From contig JAVSML010018810.1 of NCBI GenBank assembly GCA_038503035.1, positions 52,492 to 116,491 of the forward strand: DNA of 64,000 nucleotides. The letters run 5' to 3'. The translations under genes and the position numbers were made by a program. The notes under the pieces are model-generated. The model saw nothing but the letters and a program-made list of their open reading frames with translations. It was not told the DNA's origin and searched no databases. Numbering within the stretch: position 1 is the stretch's first letter; every line of letters starts with the position of its first letter. Shown here in pieces: positions 32,152 through 45,758 of the stretch. Source of the stretch: Crocodylus rhombifer. Lineage: Eukaryota; Chordata; Crocodylia; Crocodylidae.

Positions 32152-33300
32152 GTAAAAATTCTACATTTGATCTCACAAATAAGATTTATGTACATATTGA
32201 GTTTTAGATTCCAGGTAAGACTTAGCAATTCATATAATACCACACACAAAAGAACTTTCTTTGAAACATAGTTTGCAGAGTCTAGCACTCAAAATTTAGG
32301 AAATGTCAGAATTAAGCTTGTCTGTGAAATCTTAATACAACTCCCTAGGCATATGCTTTATAACACAGTGTTTAATTACTTTATCTTTTCTTTTTCTTTT
32401 CTTTTCTGCTCCTAGTCTTCTAGTCTATGCCTTGCTTCTCAATCTCAAGCTCCATCAGTCCTTCTCACCAACCCCTTATTCTCTTCCTCTTGTGCTTCTG
32501 GGCTGCCTCTCTTCAATTTCCTTTGTAGTCTGTTTATTTCCATTCATTCTTCCTTTCTCCTCTTCCTTTTAGAGCATTTCTTTGTACTGATAATCAGTAT
32601 CTCTGTTCCATTTCTTATGTCGGTATTCAGTCAAGAATGAAATTGCATCCCTTACCTTCTTCTTTGGGCTATTTTGAAGCTCAATTAATATTTAAGGTAT
32701 TTGAGATTCTTGAACACAACATCTCTAGAAAAAAAATCATAGTAGTAGTATGATGTTAATTTATTATTAAGTTGTGTACCAGGTATTTGTTTTACATGGA
32801 ATTCATTGCGGGGGGGGGGAGTTGTGTTGTCACTACTAGATTGGCTTTAGCAGTTCAACACTTTCATGTATCAAGCTCACACTTTTCCTACTGTGGCAAA
32901 TAGAAGAGTTCTCTTTAGAGTTGAATTTCAAAGGAAATACTAAAGGAAGAAGAGAAAGCTCCCCGATAGTTTTCTTTTTTTCTTTCTTGCTATGCCCACT
33001 ATACTGGACAATTATTTTAACTAACAGTTACACTTAGAAAAAAAATTAGAAAAGGAATAAACCAACTGCTATTGCAAGAGAGGCTGAAAAAAGGAAAAAT
33101 AGTTGACTTCAATGAGAAACTTCATCATAACTGATTAGATAACTTTGGTGCCTAACCTTATTCTCCTGTATGAATTAAATGTAAAACTTAAATTTCGTAT
33201 TGCAGCTACTTACTTTGGAAAGTAAGCATATATAATCAGATTTTAGATTTGTTGATGCATATATTTCTTAAAAGAGTGTCTGTACTTAAAGAAATGCAGA
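32152..33300. other. CEP112 intron 3, first part, with a pyrimidine-rich tract
   Basis: From about 32385 to 32575 the + strand is strongly C/T-rich (TTTTCTTTTTCTTTTC and similar). A run of ten G is at about 32810. No gene recognised. Confidence 0.5.
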
Positions 33301-35369
33301 AATCTAGAACTCTCGGTTCAGAGTTGATATATACCTTTTATTAGACCAACTGAGAAATTGCAAGAAGATTATCTTTTTCTGTACTTAAGTATTTTATATT
33401 TAATAAACAGTAATGAACATGGGGCAGGTGGGAAAGTAGGGGCCTGGAAGAAGATTATAACTACTCTGTGGGGGCTGATGGTATTTTCACTGGCTTCCTT
33501 AAGTTCCTGGGTGCCAACAGAAAGAAGTTTTCTGCCACCAGAGCTGACCTAGCGCCCCTGAATGACAGAAGCTTTGCCAGCAAAAGCTGGCAGAGCCTTG
33601 TCTGCACTGGGGGCTTTGTCAGCTGGGCTACTGGGACAAAATGTGTGATCACTGATCTTTTACACCTCAGCTGACAGCTCTGCTGACAGGGCTTTGTAAC
33701 ATACATGAGGGCAAAATGGGGAAGAAGAGGAGGGGGAAGAAGTTTACCAGTGGTTTTTAAGCTAGTTTGAGTTGGTCAATAGTACTGATCAAGCAGCCCA
33801 CCTTTGTGCTTGGAGAAATGCTCAGTTCGTCCTGTGTATATGCTGCCTTGTTCCTCTTCAGAAGCAGCCTGTGTCATTGGTTACTGCAGGCACCTTCCCT
33901 TTTTCCTAGTGCAGAAACCCCCTAGTGCTGTGTGTTGGACTTTATCTCCAGCATCACAGGTTCAGATCAATCCTCTTGGAAGCAGGGAAAGGACTGGAGT
34001 GCAGTGGGTGCTAAGGCACACAGTTGACAGCCCAGGGGTTGCAAGTTTGGGGCCATAGCAGAAGTGCCCATGGAACGATCTGTCTGATTCCAACCAATCG
34101 GTGCATTCTGCTAGTAGCTTGTCATAAGGACACGAGAAAGGATTGGATATTAGGAAGCAAGCTTTTTTCTGGCCTGCATACCTCTGCAGATGGTGGAAGA
34201 ACAATCTCTTCTAAATCTGTAACCTTTCCTCCAAGCACCCATATAAGGGTAAAGGGTAATAAATGAAGTGCCGACTGATGTATTTTTATGGCTTCCAAAC
34301 AGTTTTGCACAAAATAATAACTATAAAACCTCCCTCTAAGCAAACAAAAAGTGCATAAGAAGCTTATAATATTTCACACTTGTGTGTTTTTTATGGTGAA
34401 TAATTTATAACAACTTGGAACTGAAGTTTAATGCTGCCTCATAAATTTTACAACCAGTTCTACTTGTCCTTTGAAAAACCTCTTTAATCTTGAAAGATTT
34501 TTTCCCCCTCAGTGTGTTTTTGATCACTTTATAAAACCCTCCTTTACTTAGACCTTTTTGTATGTGAAGCATTTCTAATGATATTTTAGATTATGCTGTT
34601 TGTGTCCTAGTGCTTTTTATTATTTTTTATTATTAAAGATGCAGAGTCTTTTTGAAGTTTTTTCTTAAGCTTCTATTTAGCTTTTTTCTTAGGTCTCTGT
34701 GTTAAGCATCTCTTACATGCATTAATCCTGCATCAGGGTATGCTATACTTTTCTGTGCCTTGCTAGCAGGTATTTTCTGTTTGTGCTGTAATTTAGAGGT
34801 GGCTGGGCTCTGACAGCAAAGACAGGCCAACTTTTTAAAACTTGGATCCTTAAAGCTAGAGGGTGTAATCCTGACCCTGTTGGCTTCATTGGAAATTCTG
34901 CCATTAACTTGAATAACCATGATTTTTCTCTGGGTACCCAGATATCAGTAACTTAATGTTCAGATTCACTCAGCAGCCATGCTCTTTATACTTAAGTGAG
35001 GGCTGTTACATGTACAGCCTGTGGAAATGTTTTATCTGGCTTCCTGGGCTACTGGCGGACCACTAAAAGTTGTGGGGCCTGGCTAGGATGTGTGGCCTGC
35101 CACAGAATCCTGGTGGACGTGGTGACGGCAGCAAGAGGGTGAATGGGAGCTTTGGCTGCTTCACCTGTCACCACTGCTGTGGCTCCAAGTCTTTGGCTGC
35201 CTGCCTCTGCTCTAGCCTGCAGTCACTGCTGCCACCATGTGCACTGTGTCCCATGCCAGACCTATAGTTGTGGCTGCAGCATATGAAGTTTCAGCTTTGG
35301 AATGGGGCATGTAGTGGGAGCTCATGTATTTTGGATATTTTTCTTCAACAATAAACATGTATAATTATT
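33301..35369. other. CEP112 intron 3, with small unclassified repeat pieces
   Basis: At 33310-33360 the inverse of TTGGTCTAATAAAAGGTAT, a module shared with 44075 and 60880, is present. The GC-richer patch 33540-33700 (GCCAGCAAAAGCTGGCAGAG) and the patch 35040-35290 look like repeat cores but I cannot delimit them. No gene seen. Confidence 0.4.
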
Positions 35370-38300
35370 TTAACAAAACAAGCATCTGCATTTTTTAATT
35401 GTTAACTGTTTTAGTTATAAATGTGAAACGTGTTTCTAAGAAAAATTAAATAGATTGTTTCAGCCAGGTCAACATGAGAAACTTAAAATACTGGGTTATG
35501 CAGCAAACTCAGTCTTTACCTTCCTCTGCCTGTTTATTCATCAACTGGAAAAAAAGACAAGCTTTCCTGCGTTTTCAGTTCCCAAGAGATTTCTTAATTT
35601 AGAAAGAATTAGTCCAAAGGAAGAAAATATTCTTTCTACACTTGCAGATACTGCTGTTAAAAACTGGATTATCACTTAACTAGTCTCTGATGGATCCAGG
35701 TGCTTAAGTGATTTCCACCAGTTCACTGGTGTGACTTCCTTTAAAACCTTACCAGCAAACATGTATTTGTTGAATGGTTCATCCCTAACCCTGACATTTA
35801 TTATAGTTGATATTATGGAAGGATGACTGCTGGATGCCCATGTCATAGCCAACTCTTCTTCAGCAGGATTGACTCTGGTACTGAGAATATTGGTAAGAAA
35901 GTGAGCTGGAGAATAGTGCTTGATTCATTGTTTTTTAATGCCTTAATTTAACTCTGTCATTGCGTATTTCTTTTTTCAAGGTCTCACTCAATTCCTTCTG
36001 AATTTCAGCAGGATTGGCAATAAAACAGCAATTTCCCCGGACTTTGTTCAAGGCTGCAGAAATAGACTTCAGGATAGTTGGCATACGTTCTATATTTCTC
36101 TTTAACTCAATGTTGAGAACTCTGGCTATGACAGTTCCATCTATTTTGGCATGATTCTGTCCACAAACTCTCATCAGATTAGGCCACTTCTCAATACATT
36201 GCTCAAAACAGTCCACTACTGAGTTTCATTGCATGTCTTGTGGGAGAGTTAGTTTGGTTTCTCCTGCTTTCTTCAGAGCAGCTGCTGCAAAGTGGTTGTT
36301 ATGGAATTGCAATTTCAAAAACATTAGCCTTCATTTCTGGAGCACTGAAGTCTTTGGCTAAGAGGTGCATCAAAGGAGCACTGCAGCCATATGTTATTAG
36401 CTTAGGGCTTTCTTCACTTTCTTCTAGATTTCTTCTCATCTTTGATACATTTGAAGCATTGTCTTTGACAAAGTTACTTACTAGACATTTTTTCACAATT
36501 TGTTATAGATTTTAGTGCTACTTCTTGTAAGTAGTCTTTTGTGTGTGCATTTCCTGATGTATCCATTGTTTCTGTAAGATGGGTAGTCCCTTCTTCTGTT
36601 GTCACACAAGCCCATATTACTGGATCTTTGTGGACATTGTTCCACCCCTCAAGACTCAGGTTAACAGTTTTCCCTTCTAGACTTTTTGCACACTGTTCAT
36701 TTTCTTTCTTATATACTTTATCCAGCAATTTGATTGCTAATATCTGCTCTGGGTGGACTGTATCCTAGTCGTAATGACTGAACCATGTCAATGAAGTGTG
36801 TGTTCTCAACCATCTGGAAAGGAGAGTTTTTGTTGTATAAATAAACTGAACGTTGGCAATGCATAGGGGGTACACGCGGGTGCACATGCACCCCCCGAGA
36901 TTGGTGGTGTACCACCTGCAAAAAGCACTGCTGACACTGTCGGCGGTGCCTGTGGGCGGTTGCCACTCGCCACCTCCCCCGCTCGCTGCCGACACCTCCA
37001 GCGTCATTGGTGGGTGGTACCTGATTGCTGTTGGCCACTGCTGAAGCTGCTGGAAGCATCTACGGGTGATCACTGGCCGCTGGTTGGCACTTGCCATCTC
37101 CCCCCTCTTCCCCCTGCTGCTGCTGATAGTACTGCGGCTGCCTGCGGGAGCTCACTGTCACCACGCTCCTGCTGCCGACAGCGCCACCACCACCTGCGGG
37201 AGCTTGCCGTGCCCCCCAGCCTCCAGGGGCACGTGGTGTTCATGAAACCGAGCAATTTTTTCATTGATTACCTCTTGCTGTAATCTGCTGCTTCTTATTA
37301 CAAACTTACCTATGGTTGTTTCTGGATGATGGAGATTTCTTTTTCTTTTTGCTACAGGTGATATACAATGTGGCATACATTTGACTGGAACACTGGTATC
37401 ATTAGCAGATAACTCTGAAGCTGTAGACAGTGATGATCATGTTGAAGATGGGTAGTCAGAGTCTTGTATGTTGAGGATGGATCCTCCTGAACAAAAGAAG
37501 TCAATACAGTCACTAAAGGACTGCTCATTTAATATTACTCATTGCATTCAGTACTACTTTAGAAGTAAAACCAGTAAAAGGAAGAGCTGCCTATTTCAGC
37601 CATTATTTTATATCACAACTGCATTAAGAATATGACGGTTCCATAAAGTAACAGCTAGGTTTTTGCTCAAACATTTTAATGAGAATTCATGTAGTCCAGA
37701 AGTTCACCTAAAAGATATAGACAGGGAAGACAGGTAGTTCTTAAGAAAGAAATATGAAATAAAAAAGTTTACTAACCTGGAGATCTTGCATGTTCAGACA
37801 TGTTCTATTCATCGTCTTCAAAGCAGCCTCTTCCTGAGAAGGAGCACTTCTCCTGATGTTGTTTCATTTGGGCAACCAGACCTTGCATTTTTTGTTGCAC
37901 TGTTTGTATTTTTCACACATGCCTGTCTTATCAACAGGTAGAGTAACTTCATTAAAATATTCCCAAACAGAGTCTCTTTTACAGGCTGGCAAGCCTGCTG
38001 CCACGATAGGTTTTCCTTTCTACCATACCATTCCCTCACTGGTTCTCAAATCAATGGAGAGGCTATAATCGGAAGTGTATTTCTCAAGATTTCTGCTCAG
38101 ATGTTTCTCTTTTGTTTCTACTGCCCCTCCCTCTGCATTTATCTCCAGACTCCTCCTCCTTTCCCAGATCTACTCCATCTCATCAATTCCCTATTCATTT
38201 AACTTCTTGAAACTTTGCCCTTTTAGAGAGTGGTAAGGGCTTGATTCTGTGTACACAATTTGCAGAGAGACAATAGGGCTCATGGGTAGGTAATCAGGTC

Positions 38301-38779
38301 TGTTTTCTCTCATCTCTGCACTGCTGTTATCAAGGATGTTATCTCTGGAGACACAAATCCACAGTTTGAGAACTGAAACTAAGCATCATAAATAGACTTG
38401 ATGGGATTTTCCAGACTGAGCACTGAGTCCCATTAGGTAGAGTGGTTTTCTTTACTCTTTACTAATCTGTAGAGGAGCCTCTGGGAACCCCATAAGGTTA
38501 GGCCCCTAGTATAGTCCACGACCTGTTGTAACCTATTTATAAAACTTTTTAAAAAAGGTTATGTGAATATATTGTCTCAAATAGTATTTAATTAGAAGGC
38601 ATAATTCCTATTCCATGATGATATCTTTTGAGCTTTAACATATCTTAAATTTAAAACTTATAGGTTTATTTTTAAAAAGCATCTTTAACAAAAAATATGA
38701 TACGATAAAAAAAATCGATTTAAATAAAAAAATTTTTTTTTAATTTATTAAAAAAAATTGTTGATTGTTATCCACCCTG
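35370..38779 (-). pseudogene. Fossil autonomous hAT transposon with transposase gene
   Basis: Read on the minus strand, the element begins CAGGGTGGATAACAATC (38779) followed by AT-rich repeats with TTTAAATCGATTTT. A BED-like exon follows (about 38010-37777: DSVWEYFNEVTLPVDKTGM, zinc-ligand Cys changed, stop inside), with a good donor GTTAGT. The second exon has VAKRKRN and EKIARF (to about 37241), then after an insertion NSPFQMVENTHFIDMVQSL, LDKVYKKENEQCAKSLEG, VNLSLEGWNN (DUF659-like), DNASNVSKMRRNL, ITYGCSAPLMHLLAKDF, WPNLM..C, VTPVNWWKSLKHLDP, and finally VERIFSSFG and SKLRNLLG of the hAT C-terminal dimerisation region (about 35640-35560). Several stops and frameshifts make it dead. The 3' end is not located. 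Confidence 0.85.
36851..37241. mobile_element. GC-rich insertion inside the fossil hAT transposase
   Basis: The transposase reading stops after ARF (37241) and resumes near YLYNKNSPF (about 36845). The roughly 390 bases between are GC-rich with repeated CTGC/GCCGCC-type units and belong to something else. The end at 36855-36910 (GCATAGGGGGTACACGCGGG) matches, inverted, the repeat end at 20040-20092. No coding capacity or target duplication recognised. Confidence 0.6.
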
Positions 38780-41700
38780 CTTCTGAAAATATTAGTGGTG
38801 GCATATCAATTAAGAGTGTAATCTCAGGATTGGTGGACATTGTCAAGTTTCCAAATCTGATCACATTTAAACTCTTTGATAGTCTTTTGGTTACTGGCAT
38901 AAACCTGTTCTCACCTTTGATAACGGTAAACATTATAGAACACTTACAGCTGCCATTTGCATTCCAACGCTACCGAAGTAATGTTTTAGGTTTGATCATG
39001 GATTTTGGCATGGAGTTGTCAAAAAGAAATATCTAAATAATGAATGAACATAAAATACATACAGCTAAATTAGTTTTTGCCCAGCCTTGAATTATGGAAT
39101 AGTTGGTAGTTGTGACACTCTAACAACAGCATCTGGAAAGTATTATGCTGAAACAGTGGCACTCTGAAGCATAGAGTATTGGGCCATGAAGAGTTTATAT
39201 AGTCAGGTGAGCCAAAGTATGAATTTAAAGCATGTACTGCTCTGTAGTAACTGCACATGTTCATGCTCTTATCCCTTTGTATGTGCAAGGGAACTTACAC
39301 CACTTTCATTAAGGTGTAAGCTACCTTGTGTTCAGCTTTGTATATATGCAGGTTAACTAATGCACTCTAAATTCACATTCTAGCCTGCGTGGTGACTTCT
39401 TCACATTCCTATAGCCATAAGTCCTTTCGTGCTCCCCATTTTACACTGGAAGAGAAATTGAATGGAGGCTGGATTACATTGCTTCAGAAGATGCAGCTTA
39501 GTCCTCACCCTTTGCATGTGCCCAACTCTGCTTGTTAGCTTTTGTGGGGTCTGGAGTCATGATGTGACCTATTCCCTGGTATGTGCTTTTCTTTTTTTCC
39601 TTTTTTTTAAATGATTCTTCTCCTTTGACTTGCTTGCAGGAGAATATCACATAGCTTGATCCCTCATAACTTCACATATCTAAACCAAGATTCATGTACA
39701 TCCTGATGGCTGCATGAGGCAGACTGTGGGGCTAGGCTTTACTGCGTTTTCTCCTGTGCTGCCACTAAGAACTAAGACATTATTTAAATCGTAATTAGCA
39801 GCCATTACTAAAAGAGATGTTACATCTGATACCTGAGAATCCCTCTAAAGTTCAGTGCTAGCCTATAAAGTGATCATAAAATTGTCACCCTCTTTTCTCA
39901 TTAGATTTGTTTGTTTTCAGAAACATTTCTGATGACTTTAGGGTAGAACATGCATTTTATAATTGTTGTCCTTGCAGAACCAGCATAACTTAGATGGTGT
40001 GAAATTGTTGCTTTTCTGGCTAGCACATCAACAAAGAATTGTTAAGTAAATTCTAATTGCAAGGCCATATGTGCAGCCTTATTTACTTAAGATTATGTGT
40101 TTAGTTACGCCAATGAAGGCAACACAGATGACACTGAAGATGTCCTTTGACAAAAAGGTTGCCTGGTTGTGATTTAGGACAGCATTTGGCCTTCAAATTA
40201 GTGTCTTTGCAGAGCAAGGCAGTATCATACAGAGAGGTCTGCTGCACCCAAGCAATTAGTAGTGTGAAGAGGCAGGGCTATCTGCCTGCATTATTGCAGT
40301 TATACTGCATTATTGCAGCTATATTGTTTCCTGTTCTGCACTTAGCTCTTTCTGCTGTATGCAGCAATTCCTTTTATAAGTGAAAGTGCATGAGCCAGAG
40401 GGGAGCCCAGGTAGATTTTCAGACTTAAGGCTGTATTTGCTCCTGACAGTTAAACATCATCTTCACTTCTAAACCTAGCAAATCTCATAAAAATGATGAT
40501 AACGTCTATGAGACTACAAACTGGCATCTTTCTACAAAGCCAGCTTGCGGCATAGAATTTGTTTTAAATACCCGTTGTTTAGGAAGATAAAGCAGCTCTG
40601 TGGAGGACAACAGTTAGTATCAAGGGGGCTATCCGAAGCACAAGGTCTGCACTTCCAAGGCCTGGTCCATAACAGTGTGAACAGTGACCCAAGTTGTCTT
40701 GCAGTGTTGCAGGTTTGCTTGTATCTTTGTGTGTGTTTGATGCAAACCAGCAAGGCCAAGTATTTCTGTCTTCTAAATAAAACCATCTCTCTGGATGACA
40801 CAAGCCTTCTGCCGATCATCAGAATTTTGGCATGGATGGGATTCAGCAGTATAGAAATGTTAGCAGCTGTCATCCCTGAGCTAGTACCCGCAGGACAACA
40901 TGTTTTCTGGAGACATGACCTTTGCTGATCTCATACGTTCTTAGTGCAAAACACAGCAAAATGTTTCTGTATTCCAGTGATATGGCAATGTCATCATTTT
41001 TAAGCTGAAAAAAGTGCTATTAACTGTTGTTTTCTGGTGTAAACATGCCCTTAAAAGTGAATAGCCATGCATTGAGAATATCTACCCTAGCAGGGGAACA
41101 ACTTCCTTTTTCTGCATTTTGTTTTTTTGAAGATTAAAAATAGGAGAAGAAAATACGGATTTCTTTTATGGCTGGCATTTACAAATTGTGTGTTGGATTT
41201 CTAGACAACTTACATTTCACAGCTTTAAAAAACAAAATGGAGATGTTTCAGCTTGAAAGAGAGTGCTTCATAGGAATAGCTTATTTAATATATATATTAA
41301 AGTATTTTCTGTTCAGGGTAGGCATCGTGTCATCCTTTGTTTTAAAAATTATGAATGCATTATTAGCGCCCAGTAAAAAAAGTATTAAAATGATGTAGTT
41401 TTTTTGTGTTCACAGTGCCCGTGCAAGTTATTGGAATGGCCAGCAGATGGTGATCTTGTTTCATTGTGTGTGGTACATTTTTTCTTTGTACTTGAGACTA
41501 TTTTTTAATGTGCAGTACATTTTATTTTGATGAAAATGTTGTCCTACTGTAAATGATTTATTTTGTTACGCTAAACTGTAACACTTTCTTGGGACTTTAT
41601 TAAATAAAGCTTTTATGCACTGTCTGTGATAGCACCCAAAGCACATGTTTAAGTAACAATCCTTGTATCTCTTTTAAAACAGAATAAAGGAATAATTATT

Positions 41701-42205
41701 AGCTTGCTGAATATTGTGGGGGGTGGGGGTTTGTTTTGTCCTGTACATATTTTGCATATGGAAACTGAAATTTGTTTGTAAGAAGTTGGATTTACCTTTT
41801 GGTGAAATAAATACCAATTGATGGATCTTTTTCCCTTTTTTAAGAGGAGGGGAAGGGAAGTTACTAGAGTAGGAATGCACACTGATAAGGCACATCTTTG
41901 TTTTGGAAATTAAGGAACTATATTTTGACTAATATTGTATAGTTAGACTTTAGACATTTGATCCTTTGAAACAAATAAATAACATTTATTCTGTGTTAGA
42001 CATTTAGATTATGTTTTAGGAAATGGCTCTATGCAAGGGCCAGTGTGTAACAGTACCAAAATAGAAGGAACACACAGGCTTTCCCCACACTGCCCCTAGT
42101 GAGAAATCATCTGCTAATCTCTTTTATGAGTAGCTAATTACTTCCTTCTCCCATGCCAGCTCACTGTGTTGCCCGATAACTGCAGGTCATCGGTTGGAAT
42201 GAAGG
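38780..42205. other. CEP112 intron 3, nothing firm recognised
   Basis: AT-rich sequence. A small hairpin with CTTACACC/GGTGTAAG arms is near 39295-39320. Around 41400-41640 the sequence looks like a 3' UTR, with AATAAA at 41603-41608, but no coding region precedes it. No gene seen. Confidence 0.45.
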
Positions 42206-42213
42206 TTCTAGAT

Positions 42214-43530
42214 CGGGGCAGGCAATTATTTTGGTTGGAGGGCCCCTTAATGAGTTTTGGTGAGCTGTTGAGGGCCACAGGAGTAGCCCTGCTCCTTGAC
42301 AGGTGTCCTGCCCCCTGGTGCCATCTTGGGAACAGAAGTCCTACCCCTAACCCCTGATTTCTGCCACTAGAAGTCCCTCCCCTTGCTTCTGGAAGTACTC
42401 CTTTTGGGAAGAGGGGTTTGCCAGCTTGGAACAGGAAAAAAAATCATACTGAAAATAAAACATCTATTATAGCATATTTTATTTAAAAACTAGTTTTGTC
42501 CTTATTACATGTTTGCATAGTGTATATAGAGGCAAACACAAAATACCTCAAAATAAATTCTTACTGTTGGACATTGGGTGTGGCATGTGGTTGGGGTGCT
42601 GGATGTGGTGCCATGTAGGGAGGGCTCTGGGGTAGGTGTGGTGTTTATGGGGGGTGATTGGGTATGGGGAGGATGTGTGGGTATGGTGGGGTGTGCATGG
42701 TACACAGAGGCACATGAATGTGCCTCAGAGTGACAGTCCTCATTGCATGCAGAGTAGAGCAGATGGGCCTGCTGAGCCCCAGGGCTGTAGCTGCTGCTGG
42801 CAGCGGCTTGTAGAACCTGTGGTCCTGGTTATTGGAACCTCTGCTCTGCCTTCCCCTAGTCACTGGGGATGCCTAGGCCCAGACCTGCCATTGCTATGAA
42901 GCCAATGGGCCCCTGTGGCAGTGGCTGCAGGACCTGGGCTGAGGGTGCAGTATATGTGAGCTCCTAGGGCCTCTGACTCCAAGCCCTGAGATTAGCACAG
43001 CTTTGCCATACTGGGGAGAAGGGAGGCTGCAAAGGAACTGGTCCAGGGGAGGCCACACATGTGCAAGCAAGCCAACGGGTGTGCCCCCCTGAGCTGGTCA
43101 GCACCTCCCCCTAGCCTGGAGCTTGCATGCCTGGGGTGCCTCCCTGCTACCGCCAACATTGCACGGCCCCAGCCCTGACCCCAGCCCAGCTGGAACCCGC
43201 ATGCACAGCCCGCACCGGCCTGCCCCATGCCGGCAGTGGGTGGGCAGTGCAGAACAGGTACTGGGCAGGCCAGGGTCCAGGCTGTGCCCGCAGGTCCCCA
43301 CTGGCACATGGGGTTGGGACTGGGGATCTTGTGGCAGCAGCCAAAAGGAGCCATTGTCATCTGGGCTGCCTAGAAAGGCAGTCCAGCTGTGGGGCCACCC
43401 AAGCCCCACTGCATGCCCGTGAGGTGGCAGAACACACCACAGGCTGGATGGCACTCAGGCCAGGCAGGACCGAGGGACCCATCATGGACCGGACAAAGAC
43501 CCTTCACCTGCCAGATTTTGCCCAGCCCTG
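42214..43530. mobile_element. 1.3-kb GC-rich hAT MITE
   Basis: The left end is CGGGGCAGGCAATTATTTTG followed by GAGGGCC; the inverse of the right end is CAGGGCTGGGCAAAATCTGG. The flanking octamers TTCTAGAT (42206-42213) and TACTATAT (43531-43538) agree at 6 of 8 positions. From about 42565 to 42705 there is a G/T-rich degenerate tandem array (units like GGTGTGGT). The GC-rich remainder produces several overlapping but meaningless open frames. Confidence 0.7.
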
Positions 43531-43538
43531 TACTATAT

Positions 43539-44914
43539 ACTCTCCATCACCTGCATTGGAGGGGGAAAGTTGCAGTTTCATGTTATCTGTTGTCCTCCAG
43601 TTCCAGAATGATGATTAGAGAAAGCTGCAAAAGGGAATAGCTGGAGAGAGATTACTCCCTCATGTTTCCTCTGTGGTTATTTAAAGCTGGGCCACAGTCT
43701 CACCTAGAGGCTTTTATGAAGCTTCCTTTAAAAAAAAAAAAAAAATCAATTTAGGAGCAGGAGAGAGGTGGCCAAAACTCGTCTCAGCACGCTGCTCCAA
43801 TTTTAAAATACTGGAATAAGTTTTTGTGGTTAGGTTTAAAATGTTTTGGTGATGCTGAATCCTGTAATGTATGAAGCTTGACTTCTTCTGATTTTAAAAA
43901 AGTTGGAGTTTTATCTGGCCATCATATAACCTGCAAATTGTTCAAAGAAACAGCTTGTATTGAAGTAAAGTGCAGATTTACATGTAGATAATAATCTGTC
44001 TTCCTGCAATATATGAGGCTGGAGGAAGGGTATTGTCACAGCCAAAAGCTTGCCTATGTATATCAACTATACAGTTGGTTCAATAAAAGGTATTACCCAC
44101 AAGAATTTTTTTTAGCTTTTTAGAAATCTAAACACTTTGCTGCATTGCACTTGTTAGTGTTTATCTTTATACTTCATACTTCATTGATTTCAGAAAGGTA
44201 TGTTCTGGTTGGGACGTTTCATGTTGCACAGTGCTTAGATGAAAGCTGGGGCAATTTTCTTCATGAAAACTTTGGTTTGTGTTTCAGTTTTCATAGAAAT
44301 GGCTAGTTTATATTGTACATCCAGCAGTTGTCTTGTTCCTTATAAACACCTAATTCATCTCAACATCTCTTGGCTTAACTCACTGTTTAATTTTCTGCTG
44401 GGTGGAAAGAATGTAAGATATTTTAACAGTCTGACTTGACTTTAATAGAATGTGCATATTTGTAGGAAGGTAAATTGGCAAAGGCGATATATTTTAACTT
44501 AATATGAATGGATTTAGCACTGTAGTGTTCACTGACAGATATCTTGCCATCACCACTTGACTCAAGTCTGGAAAAAACTGGGGTTTATAATGTCTTCTCT
44601 AAAATCCTTTTTGTATACCTCCATTCAGCATTGTAATTGAGACTCTTGCTACCTTGCTTGTGAAGCAGATTCATAACCTGGGGTTTATATTCAGCTGTCC
44701 CTGTTTCTTTTTTACGTGTGTTGTGACCAAAACTTGTTGCTTTTCATTCTAGTAACAAAAAAATCCACTCTTCTTTCTTTTTTGATCATCAAAGTATTTA
44801 TTTATGCCCTAGTCATCTTCGGTCTTAATTACTGCAGTCTTGCCCTTTTTCAGCCTTTTTCTCTGCAAAGGTCAAGTCCATAAAATGGAGCTGAAGAAAT
44901 GAAAGTTCCAAAAC
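43539..44914. other. CEP112 intron 3, mostly unremarkable
   Basis: There is a poly(A) run at about 43731-43745. The stretch 44030-44110 ends in GTTGGTTCAATAAAAGGTAT, the 3' module of a dispersed repeat also seen at 33340 and 60880. No gene seen. Confidence 0.5.
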
Positions 44915-44919
44915 ATGGA

Positions 44920-45480
44920 ATCACAGAAAATGTAGAGCTGGAAGGGACCTCAGGAGGTCACATCTAGTCCAACTCCCTGCTCAAAGCAGGACTAGCCCAA
45001 GTAGATTATTCCTGCCAAGGCTTTGTCAAGCCAGACTTTAAAAACCTCCAAGGATGGAGAATCCATCACCTCTCTGGGTAACTTGTTCCAGTGCTTCACC
45101 ACGCTCCTAGTGAGAGAGTTTTTCCTAATATCCAACCTAAACTTTCCTTGCTGCTATTAGAGCCCATTGCTCCTTGTCCTGTCATCTGTCACCACTGAGA
45201 GCAGTCCAGCTCCATCCTCTTTGCAGCCCCTTGCAGGGAGTTGAAGGTTGCTATCAAATCCCCTCTCTGTCTTCTCTTCTCCATAAATAAACCCCAAACT
45301 GGACACAGGACTCCAGATGCGGCCTCACCGGTGCAGAACAGAGTGGAATAATCACTTCCCTAGATCTGCTGGCAACGCTTCTAATAATGCAGCCCAGTAT
45401 GCTGTTACCCTTCTTGGCAACAAGGGCAAATTGCTGGCTGATACCCAGCTTATTGTCCAGTAACACATTGCTTCCTCGTT
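44920..45480 (-). mobile_element. CR1 LINE 3' fragment
   Basis: Read on the minus strand, this is the CR1 end of ORF2 and tail: the + strand shows GAGCTGGAAGGGACCTCAGG, then TCCAACTCCCTGCTCAAAGC, and farther GTTCCAGTGCTTCACCAC. The minus-strand frame 45466 to 45254 reads [19 protein letters not shown] and [13 protein letters not shown], typical of CR1. It is truncated at its 5' end (right side). Confidence 0.88.
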
Positions 45481-45758
45481 GCTTAGAGTTGAAGCCTTAG
45501 ACCATGTTACTCTCCGTTCTAGCCTTTTGAATTGCTGATTTGTCCTGTTGCTTTGCCTTCAAGTTCTTATCTCATACTCTCCTAACTTGCCCCTCTAACC
45601 TGCTTTCTTTTTAGCACTTTCCCCACTTCTCTCTTCTGTAGTGTAGCCAGCAACATTTGTCCCTTTTTCTTCTTGCCATGCTCTGTCCTCTAACTTTTAG
45701 AATGCCTGTCCGAAAACTTTTTCCGAGGTCAGCTCCTTTACTCAGTTTAGAGTTCTTC

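Noticed and set aside
41400..41640. 3' UTR-like sequence with AATAAA at 41603-41608, possible hidden gene or processed pseudogene
   Set aside because: No coding sequence, splice pattern or poly(A) tract could be linked to it.
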